DNA of 64,000 nt. Origin: Sphingomonas sp. Its GTDB lineage: Bacteria; Pseudomonadota; Alphaproteobacteria; Sphingomonadales; Sphingomonadaceae. Positions 51,584 to 60,653 of this stretch are shown piece after piece. The notes beneath the pieces are model-generated. The model saw only the letters and a list, made by a program, of their open reading frames with translations. It was not told the DNA's origin and searched no databases. The translations under genes and the position numbers were made by a program. The stretch is taken from positions 62,001-126,000 of the forward strand of contig JAFIGU010000085.1 of assembly GCA_017849555.1 (NCBI GenBank), in the 5' to 3' direction. Each line of letters begins with the position of its first letter. Positions within the stretch are counted from its first letter, which is position 1.

Positions 51584-53884
51584 ATGTTGCGCGAGTCGCG
51601 GATGTTCGTACGATCGTTCTTATCCGTTGGCGCAAGCGGGCTCGCGTTCTTTGTCTTTCCCTGCGCAGCGGCCGCGCAGGCGCAGGCTGGCGATGCAGCG
51701 CGAACGCAGGATTCCGGGGGATTACAGGAGGTGGTGGTTACGGCGCAGCGACGAAGTGAGAATAGCCAAAGAGTGCCGCTGTCGATCCAGACGATCGACG
51801 GGCAAGCGATCGCCAATGCCGGCTACACCAATGTGACCGACCTCCAATATCTCGCGCCGGGCGTGCAATATGATCCGACCCAGGGCGCCGCGTTCCAGAT
51901 CCGCGGCGTCGGCACCACCTCCTGGGACTTTTCCAATGCCAAATCGGTCAATGTCGTGGTCGACGACGTGGTGATGGACGGCCAGCGTGCCAACGGGCTG
52001 ACCGGGATGGTCGATATCGCGCGCGTCGACGTGCTGATGGGTCCGCAGGGCACGTTGTTCGGCAAGAATTCCACCTCGGGCGTGATCGCGGTTTCGACCA
52101 ACAAGCCCAGGCTCGGCGTCACCTCGCTGCGCGCCAGCGCGAGCTACGGCGAGCATAATGACCGCATCCTCAACGCGACGGTCAACCTGCCGCTGGGGCA
52201 ATATGCCGCGCTGCGCATTTCGGGCTTCGATCAGGCGCAGGACGGTTTCGGCCGCAACGTCACGCTCAACCGGCTGGTCGGCTCGGTCCACGAATATGGC
52301 GGCCGCGCTAAACTCTATTTCGAGCCCAACGCCAGGTTCGACGTCACGATCTCGGGCGACTATGCGCATCATTGGGACAGCAGCGTGCGCACCCCGGTTT
52401 CCGGGCAGCCGGCCAACGTTACCGCGATCCTCAATTCGCTCGGCGTCTATCCCGGTCCGAAAAATGCCGACACGGCGGATTCGAGTTACGGGGCGATCGA
52501 GACCGAGGAATGGGGCGCCTCGGCGCGCATCCACGCCAAGCTCGGCGATTACGACCTGACCTCGATCAGCGCCTATCGCTACACGCTGTACAACAACAAC
52601 ACCCCGGCGAGCCTCACCCCGATCGACAAATATGCCTATATCCCGTTCAACTACGGACATCTCTTCACCGAGAAGGTCAGCCAGGAATTCCACCTCGCCT
52701 CGCCGCAGGAGCGGCCGATCGCCTGGTTCCTCGGATTGTTCTACAACCGGCTAGAGGCGACGCAGACCCAGCTGCAATGGGCGACGCTCGGCGCGCCGGT
52801 CTATACCAATGGTGTGCCGATCTCGACGCTCTACGCGCTGACCGGCGCGATCGGAAAGAGCGGTAATACCTCGCTGTTCCACGCGGTGAACGAGACCGCG
52901 GCAGCATTCGGGCAGGTCCAGTTCAACCTTTCGGACCGGTTCCGCGTCGCGGTCGGCGGGCGCTATACCCACGACAACGTCTCGCAAAGCCTGTCCTATA
53001 TCACGGTCGATCCGCAGCAGGTCGCGGGCTTCACCCCCAAATTCGTCGCGACCACCGCGCCGCCGGTCTTTCCCTATGGCAGCGTGAAGGGCGACAATTT
53101 CTCGGTCCGCGTCTCGCCCGAATTCCAGATCACGTCGACGGCGATGCTCTACGCGACCGTCAGCACCGGCTATAAGCCGGCGGGGATCGCGTTCGTCGGC
53201 AACAAATATGCGCCTTATCGCCACGAGACCGTCAAGGCCTATGAAGCCGGGCTGAAATCGGAGTGGTTCAATCACAAGCTGCGCTTCAACATCGACGTCT
53301 TCCGCTCCGATTTCACCGATTTCCAGGCGACGATCCTGACGCAGGTGCCCGACGGCGGCGGCGGTTTCCTGCTCGCCACCGCGATCGGCAATGCCGGGGG
53401 CCTGAGGACGCAGGGCGTCGAGGCGACGCTCGCGGTGCGCCCGACCCGTTCGCTGTCGCTGAGCGCGTCGGGCAGCTACACCGATGCGTGGTTCACCAAT
53501 TACGTCTATAACCCGACGACCAACTACACCAATACGCGCTTGCCCAATTCGCCCGATTTCTCGGCAACCGCCGCGGTCGATTATGACCATGCGATCAGCG
53601 ACGGCATGAAGGTAAGGGCGCATGCCGATTATGCCTATCGCAGCACCTATTGGACGGTGGTCGGCCAGCCCGCTTATTCGCGCGTCCCCGGCTTCGGGCT
53701 GGTCAATGCGCGGCTGAGCGCGGTGACCGCCGACAACAAGCTCGAATTCGGGGTGTTCGCACGCAATCTGTTCGACACCTATTTCTCGACCGGCTGGCAG
53801 CTCTACGGCCAGCTCGGGCTGCTTCACTATACGTCGCCCAACGCGCGCCGTACCGCCGGCGTGTTCGCCAACGTCAATTTCTGA
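51584..53884 (+). CDS. TonB-dependent outer-membrane receptor
   Basis: 766 residues. Signal peptide to about residue 32; TonB box VVVTAQRR at about 50-57; plug domain with VTDLQYLAPGVQYDPTQGAA, FQIRGVGTTSWDFSNAKSVN and VDVLMGPQGTLFGKNSTSGV; 22-strand barrel ending TAGVFANVNF with a terminal Phe. Active import of a large or scarce substrate, energised from the inner membrane. The strong repeated sphingomonad type 'GVGTT...DDVVMDG'. Followed by the PI-PLC-like gene after 27 bp, so probably an operon; substrate could be a sulfated or phosphorylated glycolipid (inference). Confidence 0.95.
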   Translation: MLRESRMFVRSFLSVGASGLAFFVFPCAAAAQAQAGDAARTQDSGGLQEVVVTAQRRSENSQRVPLSIQTIDGQAIANAGYTNVTDLQYLAPGVQYDPTQGAAFQIRGVGTTSWDFSNAKSVNVVVDDVVMDGQRANGLTGMVDIARVDVLMGPQGTLFGKNSTSGVIAVSTNKPRLGVTSLRASASYGEHNDRILNATVNLPLGQYAALRISGFDQAQDGFGRNVTLNRLVGSVHEYGGRAKLYFEPNARFDVTISGDYAHHWDSSVRTPVSGQPANVTAILNSLGVYPGPKNADTADSSYGAIETEEWGASARIHAKLGDYDLTSISAYRYTLYNNNTPASLTPIDKYAYIPFNYGHLFTEKVSQEFHLASPQERPIAWFLGLFYNRLEATQTQLQWATLGAPVYTNGVPISTLYALTGAIGKSGNTSLFHAVNETAAAFGQVQFNLSDRFRVAVGGRYTHDNVSQSLSYITVDPQQVAGFTPKFVATTAPPVFPYGSVKGDNFSVRVSPEFQITSTAMLYATVSTGYKPAGIAFVGNKYAPYRHETVKAYEAGLKSEWFNHKLRFNIDVFRSDFTDFQATILTQVPDGGGGFLLATAIGNAGGLRTQGVEATLAVRPTRSLSLSASGSYTDAWFTNYVYNPTTNYTNTRLPNSPDFSATAAVDYDHAISDGMKVRAHADYAYRSTYWTVVGQPAYSRVPGFGLVNARLSAVTADNKLEFGVFARNLFDTYFSTGWQLYGQLGLLHYTSPNARRTAGVFANVNF

Positions 53885-53911
53885 TCGACGCCCCGAAAGA
53901 AGGTTCACATC

Positions 53912-55105
53912 ATGTCGAAACATGCCATGCGGGCGTTGCCGCTGCTCGCGCTCGCCTTTGCCGCCGCCGCCGCGGCGCAGCCAGCGCGCGAGGCGCCGGA
54001 TTTGCCGGATTCGCTGCCGCTCAATCGCATCCAGGTGCTCGGTACGCACAACAGCTATTCGATCGGGGTCGACCCGCGCGTGCTCGCGCTGCTCGAAACG
54101 CGGCTGCCGTCGATGGGCAAGCTCGCCGCGCAGATGCCGGAGGAGCGGCGCCGTGAGATGCTGATCGCCCACCCAAACGACGTATCGTTCAAGGAAGCGC
54201 TGAGCTATCGCCACCCGAGCCTCACCGAGCAGCTCGATCTCGGCGTGCGCGGGCTGGAGATCGACGTGAACGCCGATCCCGACGGCGGCGCTTATGCCGA
54301 TCCGGCGGCTTATCGGTTGCTGCGCGCTGAGGGTGTGACCGATCTTCTGCCGTTCGATCCCGCGGCGATGAAGGCGCCGGGGATCAAGGTGCTGCATATG
54401 GCAGACCTGGATTTCCGCAGCTCCTGCCCGACCTTCCGCGGCTGCCTCGCCGAGATGAAGGCGTGGTCGGACCAGCATCCCGGGCATATCCCGATCTTCG
54501 TGATGATCGAGGCGAAGGTGCAGGCGATCCCGATCCTCCCCGGTTCGACCACCCCGCCGCCGTTCACCAGCGCGACCTATGACGAGATCGACCGCACGAT
54601 CGCCGAGGTGATCGGCCGCGCCAATGTCATCACCCCCGATGAGGTGCGCGGGACCTATCCGACGCTGGAAAAAGCGGTGCTGGCGGGCAATTGGCCGACG
54701 CTGGGCAAGGCGCGCGGCAAGTTCATCTTCCAGCTCATCACCGCTACCGGGCATGACGGCGCCTCGGCCTATCTGGAGGGGCATCCGGGCTTGAAGGGGC
54801 GGATGGCGTTCCTCGATTCCCAGCCGGGGCAGGATCATGCCGCCTTCATCCTCGACGATAACGCGCTCGTTCGCGGCAAGGAGATCGGGGACGAGATCGC
54901 CAAAGGCTATATCGTCCGCTCGCGCGCCGACATCGAAACCTATGAGGCGAAGACCAACGATCAGCGCCGCGCGACCGCGGCCTTCGCCAGCGGCGCGCAG
55001 ATCGTCTCGACCGATTTCGAGAAGCCCGGCAATGCTTATGGCACCCCCTATGTCGTGACCTTGCCGGGCGGTGGCCCGGCCCGGATTGCGCCGCCCGCCA
55101 GATAG
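53912..55105 (+). CDS. Secreted Ca2+-dependent PI-PLC-like phosphodiesterase
   Basis: 397 residues with signal peptide (ALPLLALAFAAAAAAQP). PI-PLC X-domain core: LNRIQVLGTHNSYSIGVD (catalytic His46), LDLGVRGLEIDVNADPDGG (metal-binding E-x-D), VLHMADLDFRSSCPTF (second His) and IPIFVMIEAK. Matches the bacterial PI-PLC1-like group near phosphoinositide-specific phospholipase C. It would cleave a phosphodiester, such as a phosphatidylinositol or glycerophosphodiester, in the periplasm. SD GAAGG upstream. Co-transcribed with the TonB receptor, which may import the product. Confidence 0.92.
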   Translation: MSKHAMRALPLLALAFAAAAAAQPAREAPDLPDSLPLNRIQVLGTHNSYSIGVDPRVLALLETRLPSMGKLAAQMPEERRREMLIAHPNDVSFKEALSYRHPSLTEQLDLGVRGLEIDVNADPDGGAYADPAAYRLLRAEGVTDLLPFDPAAMKAPGIKVLHMADLDFRSSCPTFRGCLAEMKAWSDQHPGHIPIFVMIEAKVQAIPILPGSTTPPPFTSATYDEIDRTIAEVIGRANVITPDEVRGTYPTLEKAVLAGNWPTLGKARGKFIFQLITATGHDGASAYLEGHPGLKGRMAFLDSQPGQDHAAFILDDNALVRGKEIGDEIAKGYIVRSRADIETYEAKTNDQRRATAAFASGAQIVSTDFEKPGNAYGTPYVVTLPGGGPARIAPPAR

Positions 55106-55114
55106 GCGCGCGCC

Positions 55115-55144
55115 CCGGCGGCGGCTCTCCCCGGCCGCCGCCGG
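55115..55144. terminator. Hairpin between convergent PI-PLC and tandem TetR genes
   Basis: CCGGCGGCGG, 10-nt loop, CCGCCGCCGG: a perfect 10-bp stem that nearly fills the 44-bp gap. Suited to act in both directions; no U-run follows. Confidence 0.5.
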
Positions 55145-55149
55145 CGGAG

Positions 55150-56325
55150 TCAGTCGCCGTCGCGCAACCGGGCGAGCGCGGCGATATCGATCGCGAAGGC
55201 GGCGCCGTCGCCGCGCGCCAGCGCACCGAGGCGGGCACCGACCAATGTGACCACCGCGGCCTGCGTCGCGGCGGCATCGAGCCCCGCCGCGCCGCCGACG
55301 CCCGCGGCGATCTCCGCCCGTACATTCTCGCCGCGCCGCCGGCGCATATCGAGCGCGAACGGGATCAGCCGCGCGTCGCGCAGCGCGGTCAGTGCGACCG
55401 AATGGGTGGCGCGCAACAGCGCATCGCCGCGCGCCGCGCGTTGCTGCGCGATGCCCTGCGTCAGCTCGCTGCGCATCCCGAGGATCAGTGCGCCCATGCC
55501 GGCGCGCAGCAAATCGTCGTGGGTGCGGAAATAATGCGCGACATTGGAATTGGCGACGCCCGCGCGGGCGGCGACCGTGCGGTGGCTGAGCGCCGCGATC
55601 CCGCGCTCGGCGATCAATGCCGCGGCGTAGCCCGCCAGCTCGGCCTTGCGCGAGCCTTCGGGCAGGCCGACCGGCAGCACGGCGGTATCGCGCGGCGTGC
55701 CGCAGCGGTCTACCAGCGCCTCGAAATGGCTGGCGATGCCCGATGCCGGCGCGCGAAACCGCGCCGCGAGCCGCGCGATCGTCGCGGCGCGCAGCAGGCG
55801 ATAATCGGGATGACCGGATGCGACGAGCGTGAAGGGAAGCTCGTCGCGGCAATAGCCGGCGATCGCGCGCCCGAAGAGCGTCGCATCCTCGCCGGCGGCG
55901 GGGCGCAGCAACCCGATCCAGAAATCGTCTTCGGCGCCGAGCATGTCGTCCATTCCCGTGCGCGTCGCGAGATCGATCGTCGCCTCGAGCATCAGCTCGC
56001 ACCCGGCGACGGCGTGATCGCGGCGCAGCGTCGCCGCCTCGTCGAGCCACGCGGCGATCAGCGCGGCGAGCGTATCGGGCACCGACAGATCGAGCGCCGC
56101 GGCGCGGGGCTCCCATGTCGCGGCCATCCGTCGCCGTTCGTCGGCTTCCTCGGCGGCCAGCACGCCGATCAGCGCGCCCTTGTCGCCGATCCGATAATGC
56201 AGCGATCCGAGCGAACTTTCCGCATCCTGCACGATCGCGCGCAGGCTCAGCCCCGCCATGCCGTGCGCGACGATACGCGTGCGGGCGGCGTGGAGAATCT
56301 GCACGATGCTGGAACTGGCCATCAT
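55150..56325 (-). CDS. Fused tandem TetR-TetR regulator
   Basis: 391 residues, about twice a normal TetR. First helix-turn-helix at about 10-55 (ILHAARTRIVAHGMAGLSLR, IVQDAESSLGSLHYRIGDKG), then a helical domain; second at about 225-272 (KAELAGYAAALIAERGIAAL, VAARAGVANSNVAHYFRTHD), then another helical domain. Both recognition helices look intact. A single chain could mimic a TetR dimer, perhaps reading an asymmetric operator. No clear dyad is seen in its own upstream gap (56326-56560). Convergent with the PI-PLC gene. Confidence 0.88.
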   Translation of the reverse strand: MMASSSIVQILHAARTRIVAHGMAGLSLRAIVQDAESSLGSLHYRIGDKGALIGVLAAEEADERRRMAATWEPRAAALDLSVPDTLAALIAAWLDEAATLRRDHAVAGCELMLEATIDLATRTGMDDMLGAEDDFWIGLLRPAAGEDATLFGRAIAGYCRDELPFTLVASGHPDYRLLRAATIARLAARFRAPASGIASHFEALVDRCGTPRDTAVLPVGLPEGSRKAELAGYAAALIAERGIAALSHRTVAARAGVANSNVAHYFRTHDDLLRAGMGALILGMRSELTQGIAQQRAARGDALLRATHSVALTALRDARLIPFALDMRRRRGENVRAEIAAGVGGAAGLDAAATQAAVVTLVGARLGALARGDGAAFAIDIAALARLRDGD

Positions 56326-56560
56326 CGCCTTGTGGCGCGATGCTGGGCGCCGCTCAACGGAATTTGGTCAACAAACCGCGGCCGTTGCGCGATGCAATCG
56401 CGCTCGGCGCATCATACCGCCGATATACGCGGTCGCGCCTGCCATTTTCGGCGGCGACCGGGGCGTGATCCTACATCGGCGGGGCCAGCCGATCGGCCGG
56501 CTCAGAACTTGTACCCCAAATTAGCACTCCGGAGCTTTGCTTCAAAGAATTTATAGCAAG

Positions 56561-58084
56561 TTATCGATTGGACGAAGAAAATCGACCGTGGCCCGGGGCA
56601 CTCGTTGTGCGCAGATTCTTATATGCTTCGAGCGCGCGCGCCCGCGCGCGCTTATGTTCAACTATTCTCTCGGGATAGCCCGCTGTGATGGCTTCAAGTT
56701 CGCCAGGTCGATGGATGCTGGAGCTTGGAAGGCCGGATAGCTCGGGCAACCAGCGTCGGATATAGGCCCCGTCGGGATCGAATTTTTCCCCCTGAAGAAC
56801 AGGGTTGAAGACCCGGAAATAGGGCGCCGCATCCGCCCCACTTCCCGCTACCCATTGCCAGCTCGCCGGGTTGTTGGCGGGATCGGCATCGACCAACGTA
56901 TCCCAAAACCATTGTTCGCCTTGGCGCCAGTCGATGAGCAGGTGCTTCACCAAGAACGACGCGACGATCATGCGCACACGATTGTGCATCCATCCAGTGT
57001 GCCAGAGTTCGCGCATTCCCGCGTCGACAAAGGGGTAGCCGGTTCGGCCGGTTTGCCAGGCGCGCAATGCTTGCGGATCGACCCGCCACGGCATCGCGTC
57101 GAACTGCGGCTGCAGGTTTCGATCGGCGAGGTCAGGGTGACGATAGAGAAGATGATAGGAGAATTCGCGCCAGCCCAGTTCGGTTTGGAATTTCTCGAGA
57201 TTTCGATAGGATGTTCCGTGCCCTTCGGCATGGGTTGCCGCGGCGGCGGCATGCCAGAGCTGGCGCGGGGAGATATTGCCGAAGCGCAGGTAGGGTGAGA
57301 GGCGCGAGGTCGCCGCGCGATCGGGATAGTCCCTGAAGCCGGCATAATTGCCGAAATGCTTGTCCAGAAAACAGCCGAGCTGATCGTGCGCGCCCTGCTC
57401 TCCGCGTTGCCAGCTCGATCGCAGGCCGCTGGCCCAGTCGGGTGTGGACGGTTCGAGCGAGAGATCGGCGAGGGTAACCGCCCGCAGCCTTTTGCGATGG
57501 TTGCCGCGGAACGGTTCCAGCTGCGCGGGGGCGGTGAGCGGCGGGACGGGGTCTCCGGTGTCCTGCGCGGCGCGCCAGAAGGCTGAAAAGACGCGGAACG
57601 GCTGGCCCGCCTTCGTCCTGATCGCCCATGGCTCATGAAGCAGATGGCCGTTGAAGCTCTTGGCCGCGATCCGTCGCTCCTTGAGTGCCGACTTCAGTGT
57701 TTCGTCGAGCAGGCGCTCGGCCCCGCCATAGCGCCGGTTCCAGAATATCGCCGCCGCGTTGGTTTCGGCGGCGAGCGCGAGGATGATCGTCTGCGCCCGT
57801 CCACGATAGATCGACAGCCAGGCACCGCGCCGGCGCAGGTCTCCGTCCAGCGCTTCGAGCGAGCCGTGAAGCCACCATCGCGCGGCGCCCCCAAGCGGCC
57901 GCAACCCGGGCGATTCCTCATCGTGCACGAAGATGCAGATGATCTTGCGGCCAGTTGCGGCGGCGGCGTTAAGCGCTGGATTATCCGATATGCGCAGGTC
58001 GTCGCGAAACCACAGGATAACAGGGCGCTCCGGATCGGAAAGAGTTGGCTCGGCGGGCCGTTCGTGCAACGCAGGGCTAGCCAT
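56561..58084 (-). CDS. phrB: Deoxyribodipyrimidine photolyase (class I CPD photolyase)
   Basis: 507 residues. Alpha/beta antenna domain (VILWFRDDLRISDNPALNAA) and helical FAD domain with GWREFSYHLLYRHPDLAD, TGYPFVDAGMRELWHTGWMH and the FAD-binding NRVRMIVASFLVKHLLIDWR, DPANNPASWQWVAGSGADAA. Ends PELSGLPSSSIHRP. Repairs UV-induced cyclobutane pyrimidine dimers using blue light. ATG overlaps the TspO stop by 8 bases, so both are made from one mRNA. Which second chromophore it uses cannot be told. Confidence 0.94.
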   Translation of the reverse strand: MASPALHERPAEPTLSDPERPVILWFRDDLRISDNPALNAAAATGRKIICIFVHDEESPGLRPLGGAARWWLHGSLEALDGDLRRRGAWLSIYRGRAQTIILALAAETNAAAIFWNRRYGGAERLLDETLKSALKERRIAAKSFNGHLLHEPWAIRTKAGQPFRVFSAFWRAAQDTGDPVPPLTAPAQLEPFRGNHRKRLRAVTLADLSLEPSTPDWASGLRSSWQRGEQGAHDQLGCFLDKHFGNYAGFRDYPDRAATSRLSPYLRFGNISPRQLWHAAAAATHAEGHGTSYRNLEKFQTELGWREFSYHLLYRHPDLADRNLQPQFDAMPWRVDPQALRAWQTGRTGYPFVDAGMRELWHTGWMHNRVRMIVASFLVKHLLIDWRQGEQWFWDTLVDADPANNPASWQWVAGSGADAAPYFRVFNPVLQGEKFDPDGAYIRRWLPELSGLPSSSIHRPGELEAITAGYPERIVEHKRARARALEAYKNLRTTSAPGHGRFSSSNR

Positions 58085-58574
58085 TGAGGCGCCAGATTTC
58101 GAAGTTCAGCACTGAGGCGAACGCAACCCATGCGGCCAATGGCATGAGGCACCGTGCCGCCACGAGATCAAGCCGGCGAAATCGATCGATCGTTGCAATG
58201 ATCACCACAAATTGCGGCACGACGTTCACGAGCCCGGCAAGAGGGCTGTTGAGTCCGAAAAACAGCCATGACCACGAAGCATTGAGCGCGAGCTGCACGA
58301 AGAATAAGGTTAAAGCAATCCGGCGCTCGATCCGTCTCGCGGGGACTTTGAGGATACGCCAGACCGAATAGGCCATCAGCACATACAGGCTCGTCCAGAC
58401 TGGCGCGAATATCCAGTTTGGCGGATTGAACGACGGTTTCAGGAGGCCGGCATACCATGGGGCGAGATTGAGCCAGGTCGCCCATTGCCCGAGAAGCGAG
58501 GCGGCGATCACCGGAATGGCGGCACGTGCAGCCCTTAGCCAGGCGGGTTCGGCCGATTTTTCCGTCCTGTCCAT
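58077..58574 (-). CDS. tspO: TspO/MBR family tryptophan-rich sensory protein
   Basis: 165 residues, five membrane helices. TspO signature WYAGLLKPSFNPPNWIFAPV (W-Y-x-x-L-x-K-P-x-x-x-P-P) and the later LALNASWSWLFFGLNSPLAG and NFEIWRLNG. Outer-membrane-associated in Rhodobacter; binds porphyrins and takes part in light/oxygen and oxidative-stress signalling. Overlap with the photolyase gene makes a light-response pair. Start chosen at ATG 58574; a 32-residue extension upstream has no ribosome site. Confidence 0.9.
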   Translation of the reverse strand: MDRTEKSAEPAWLRAARAAIPVIAASLLGQWATWLNLAPWYAGLLKPSFNPPNWIFAPVWTSLYVLMAYSVWRILKVPARRIERRIALTLFFVQLALNASWSWLFFGLNSPLAGLVNVVPQFVVIIATIDRFRRLDLVAARCLMPLAAWVAFASVLNFEIWRLNG

Positions 58575-58773
58575 CGGGTGAAACCTCACGCTTCGACTTT
58601 CACCAACGTTCGCGCTTTGCGGGACGCCGTTGAAAACCAATAAGGCGGTTTGCAAGAGTGCGGCAATCATTGTTCCGATCCGCGCATGGCACTCCCAATC
58701 TCCGTTCGCCGCTGCCGCGCCAGCGGCATCGTTCTTTCGACAATCGGCGACAGGGCCCGCTGCTCGCGGGACT

Positions 58774-58791
58774 GGGAGGGCATCCCCTCCC
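58774..58791. terminator. Hairpin between glgX and tspO
   Basis: GGGAGGG-CATC-CCCTCCC, perfect 7-bp stem, in the 294-bp gap downstream of glgX. No U-tract, but it may end the glg mRNA. The remaining gap probably holds the tspO promoter. Confidence 0.45.
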
Positions 58792-58868
58792 GGATTAATG
58801 CAGGGGTCGCCGGGTACAACATGAAGGATCGCTCATTCGTCACCAATTGGGACAGAAGGCGAGGAATT

Positions 58869-60653
58869 CTACGCAGATGTACCCACCCTCCGGCCGATGC
58901 GGTCGATATCGATCGAATAGGGCCGGTCGGAATCGAGCGAGCGATATGTCAGACCGCTCGTCGCCGGATCTTCCCATTCGGCAATCGTCATGGGCTGGCC
59001 CGACGGCGACAGCCAGTCGCCCTGCCGCGGAAAGGTCGCGAACCAGCCGGCGCGGGCGGCGCGCCATTGCGCCAGCGCCGCGACATGATCTTCCAGCAGA
59101 CGGTCGCGGGTGCCCCAGTCGAGCCATGTCAGGTGATTGTCCTGGCAATAGGCATTGTTGTTGCCGAGCTGCGTTCGGCCAAACTCATCGCCGGCGGTCA
59201 GCATGATCGATCCGGTCGAAGCGAACAATGTCCCCAGCAATGCCCTTGCGTCCGCGGCTCGATGCGCGACGACGTTCGGATCATCGCTCGGCCCTTCCAC
59301 GCCGTTGTTCCACGAGGCGTTGTCACCTTGCCCGTCGCGGTTTTCCTCGCCGTTCGCCCAATTGTGGCGACCGGCATAAGCGACCGTATCGGCGAGCGTC
59401 ATCCCATCATGCGCCGCGATGAAATTGACCGAGCGGCTATGAGGCCCGAACAAGTCCGAGGATCCCGCAAGCCGCGTTGCCAGCGTGCCGACCGTGCCGT
59501 CGCCGCGCCAGAAGCGGCGCACGTCGTCGCGGAAACGGTCGTTCCATTCGAGCCAGTTTTCCGGAAAGGCGCCGAGCTGATAGCCGCCGGGACCCGGGTC
59601 CCACGGCTCCGCGATCAGGACGCGATCGGCCAATATCGGGTCGGCGGCGATTTCGGCGAAGATCGGCGCGTCGGCCTGGAAACCGGGGCTGCGCGCCATG
59701 ACCGGCGCGAGATCGAAGCGGAATCCGTCGATCCCGCAATGCCGCACGAAATGACGCAAGGTCGCGCGGGCAAGTTCGCGGACATAGGGCTCGCCAAAGT
59801 TCAGCGTGTTGCCGCAGCCGGTGTCGTTGATCAGCCGGCCTTCGCGATCGTGCGCATAGACCCCCTGATTGTCGAGCCCGCGAAAGCTCAACGTCGGCCC
59901 GAGCACATCGCTTTCGCCGGTGTGATTGAACACAAGGTCGAGGATCACGCCGATTCCGGCGGCGTGGAGCGCAGCCACCGTTTCACGCAACTCGGCGACG
60001 CCTCCCGGGCACAATCCGGGATCGAGCGCCATCGGCACCACCGGGTTATAGCCCCAGGCGTTGCAGAGGCCGAGCGGCGGCAGATGCCGCTCGTCGATCC
60101 AGGCAACGATCGGCATCAGCTCGATCGCGCTCACATGGAGCCGGGTGAGATGGGCGATGATCGCCGGATGAGCCAAAGCGGCGACGGTTCCGCGCAATTC
60201 TTCCGGCACATCGGGATGGAGCATGGTCAGCGCGCGGACATTGGCTTCGTAGATCAGCCCGCCGTGCGTGAAGACCGGCGGTGCGGGCTCCACCACCGGA
60301 AGGTCCCCGGGGACGATCGCTTTCGGCACCATTGGGCCTGTGTCGGTGCCGAATGCGTGGAGCGATGGCGTGTAAGCGAAGCGCCGGTCGAGCTCTGTCG
60401 CATAGGGATCGACGAGCAGCTTCGACGCGTCGAACCAGCGGCCTTGTGCGGGGTCGAACGACCCGGCGGCGCGATAGCCATAAAGAGTGCCGGGCGGGGC
60501 AGGGGCTTCGGCGACCCAGTCGGTTCCCTCGCGGCGCATTTCCCGTCGCACTTCGTGGTCGCGCTCGAAAAGGCACAAGGTCACGCTTTGCGCCTCGGGC
60601 GCGCGCACGCGAAAGATCGTCCCGGCGGGACCAGCGATGGCGCCGTAGGTCAT
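58869..60653 (-). CDS. glgX: Glycogen debranching enzyme (GlgX-type isoamylase, GH13)
   Basis: 594 residues, shorter than the usual 650-720, with a reduced N-terminal segment and a short C-terminal beta-sandwich. CBM48 module at 1-100 (IFRVRAPEAQSVTLCLFERD). GH13 regions: LTRLHVSAIELMPIVAWI, DLVFNHTGESD, GIDGFRFDLAPVMARS (nucleophile Asp), VLIAEPWDPGPGGYQ (acid/base Glu) and NFIAAHDGMTLADTVAY. It cuts alpha-1,6 branches of phosphorylase-limit glycogen. ATG overlaps the glgA stop (ATGA). Last gene of the glycogen operon. Confidence 0.93.
   Translation of the reverse strand: MTYGAIAGPAGTIFRVRAPEAQSVTLCLFERDHEVRREMRREGTDWVAEAPAPPGTLYGYRAAGSFDPAQGRWFDASKLLVDPYATELDRRFAYTPSLHAFGTDTGPMVPKAIVPGDLPVVEPAPPVFTHGGLIYEANVRALTMLHPDVPEELRGTVAALAHPAIIAHLTRLHVSAIELMPIVAWIDERHLPPLGLCNAWGYNPVVPMALDPGLCPGGVAELRETVAALHAAGIGVILDLVFNHTGESDVLGPTLSFRGLDNQGVYAHDREGRLINDTGCGNTLNFGEPYVRELARATLRHFVRHCGIDGFRFDLAPVMARSPGFQADAPIFAEIAADPILADRVLIAEPWDPGPGGYQLGAFPENWLEWNDRFRDDVRRFWRGDGTVGTLATRLAGSSDLFGPHSRSVNFIAAHDGMTLADTVAYAGRHNWANGEENRDGQGDNASWNNGVEGPSDDPNVVAHRAADARALLGTLFASTGSIMLTAGDEFGRTQLGNNNAYCQDNHLTWLDWGTRDRLLEDHVAALAQWRAARAGWFATFPRQGDWLSPSGQPMTIAEWEDPATSGLTYRSLDSDRPYSIDIDRIGRRVGTSA

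Noticed and set aside
52751..56116. 1121-codon leftward frame across the TonB receptor and PI-PLC genes
   Set aside because: GC-driven antisense frame; both genes on the plus strand show unmistakable domains.
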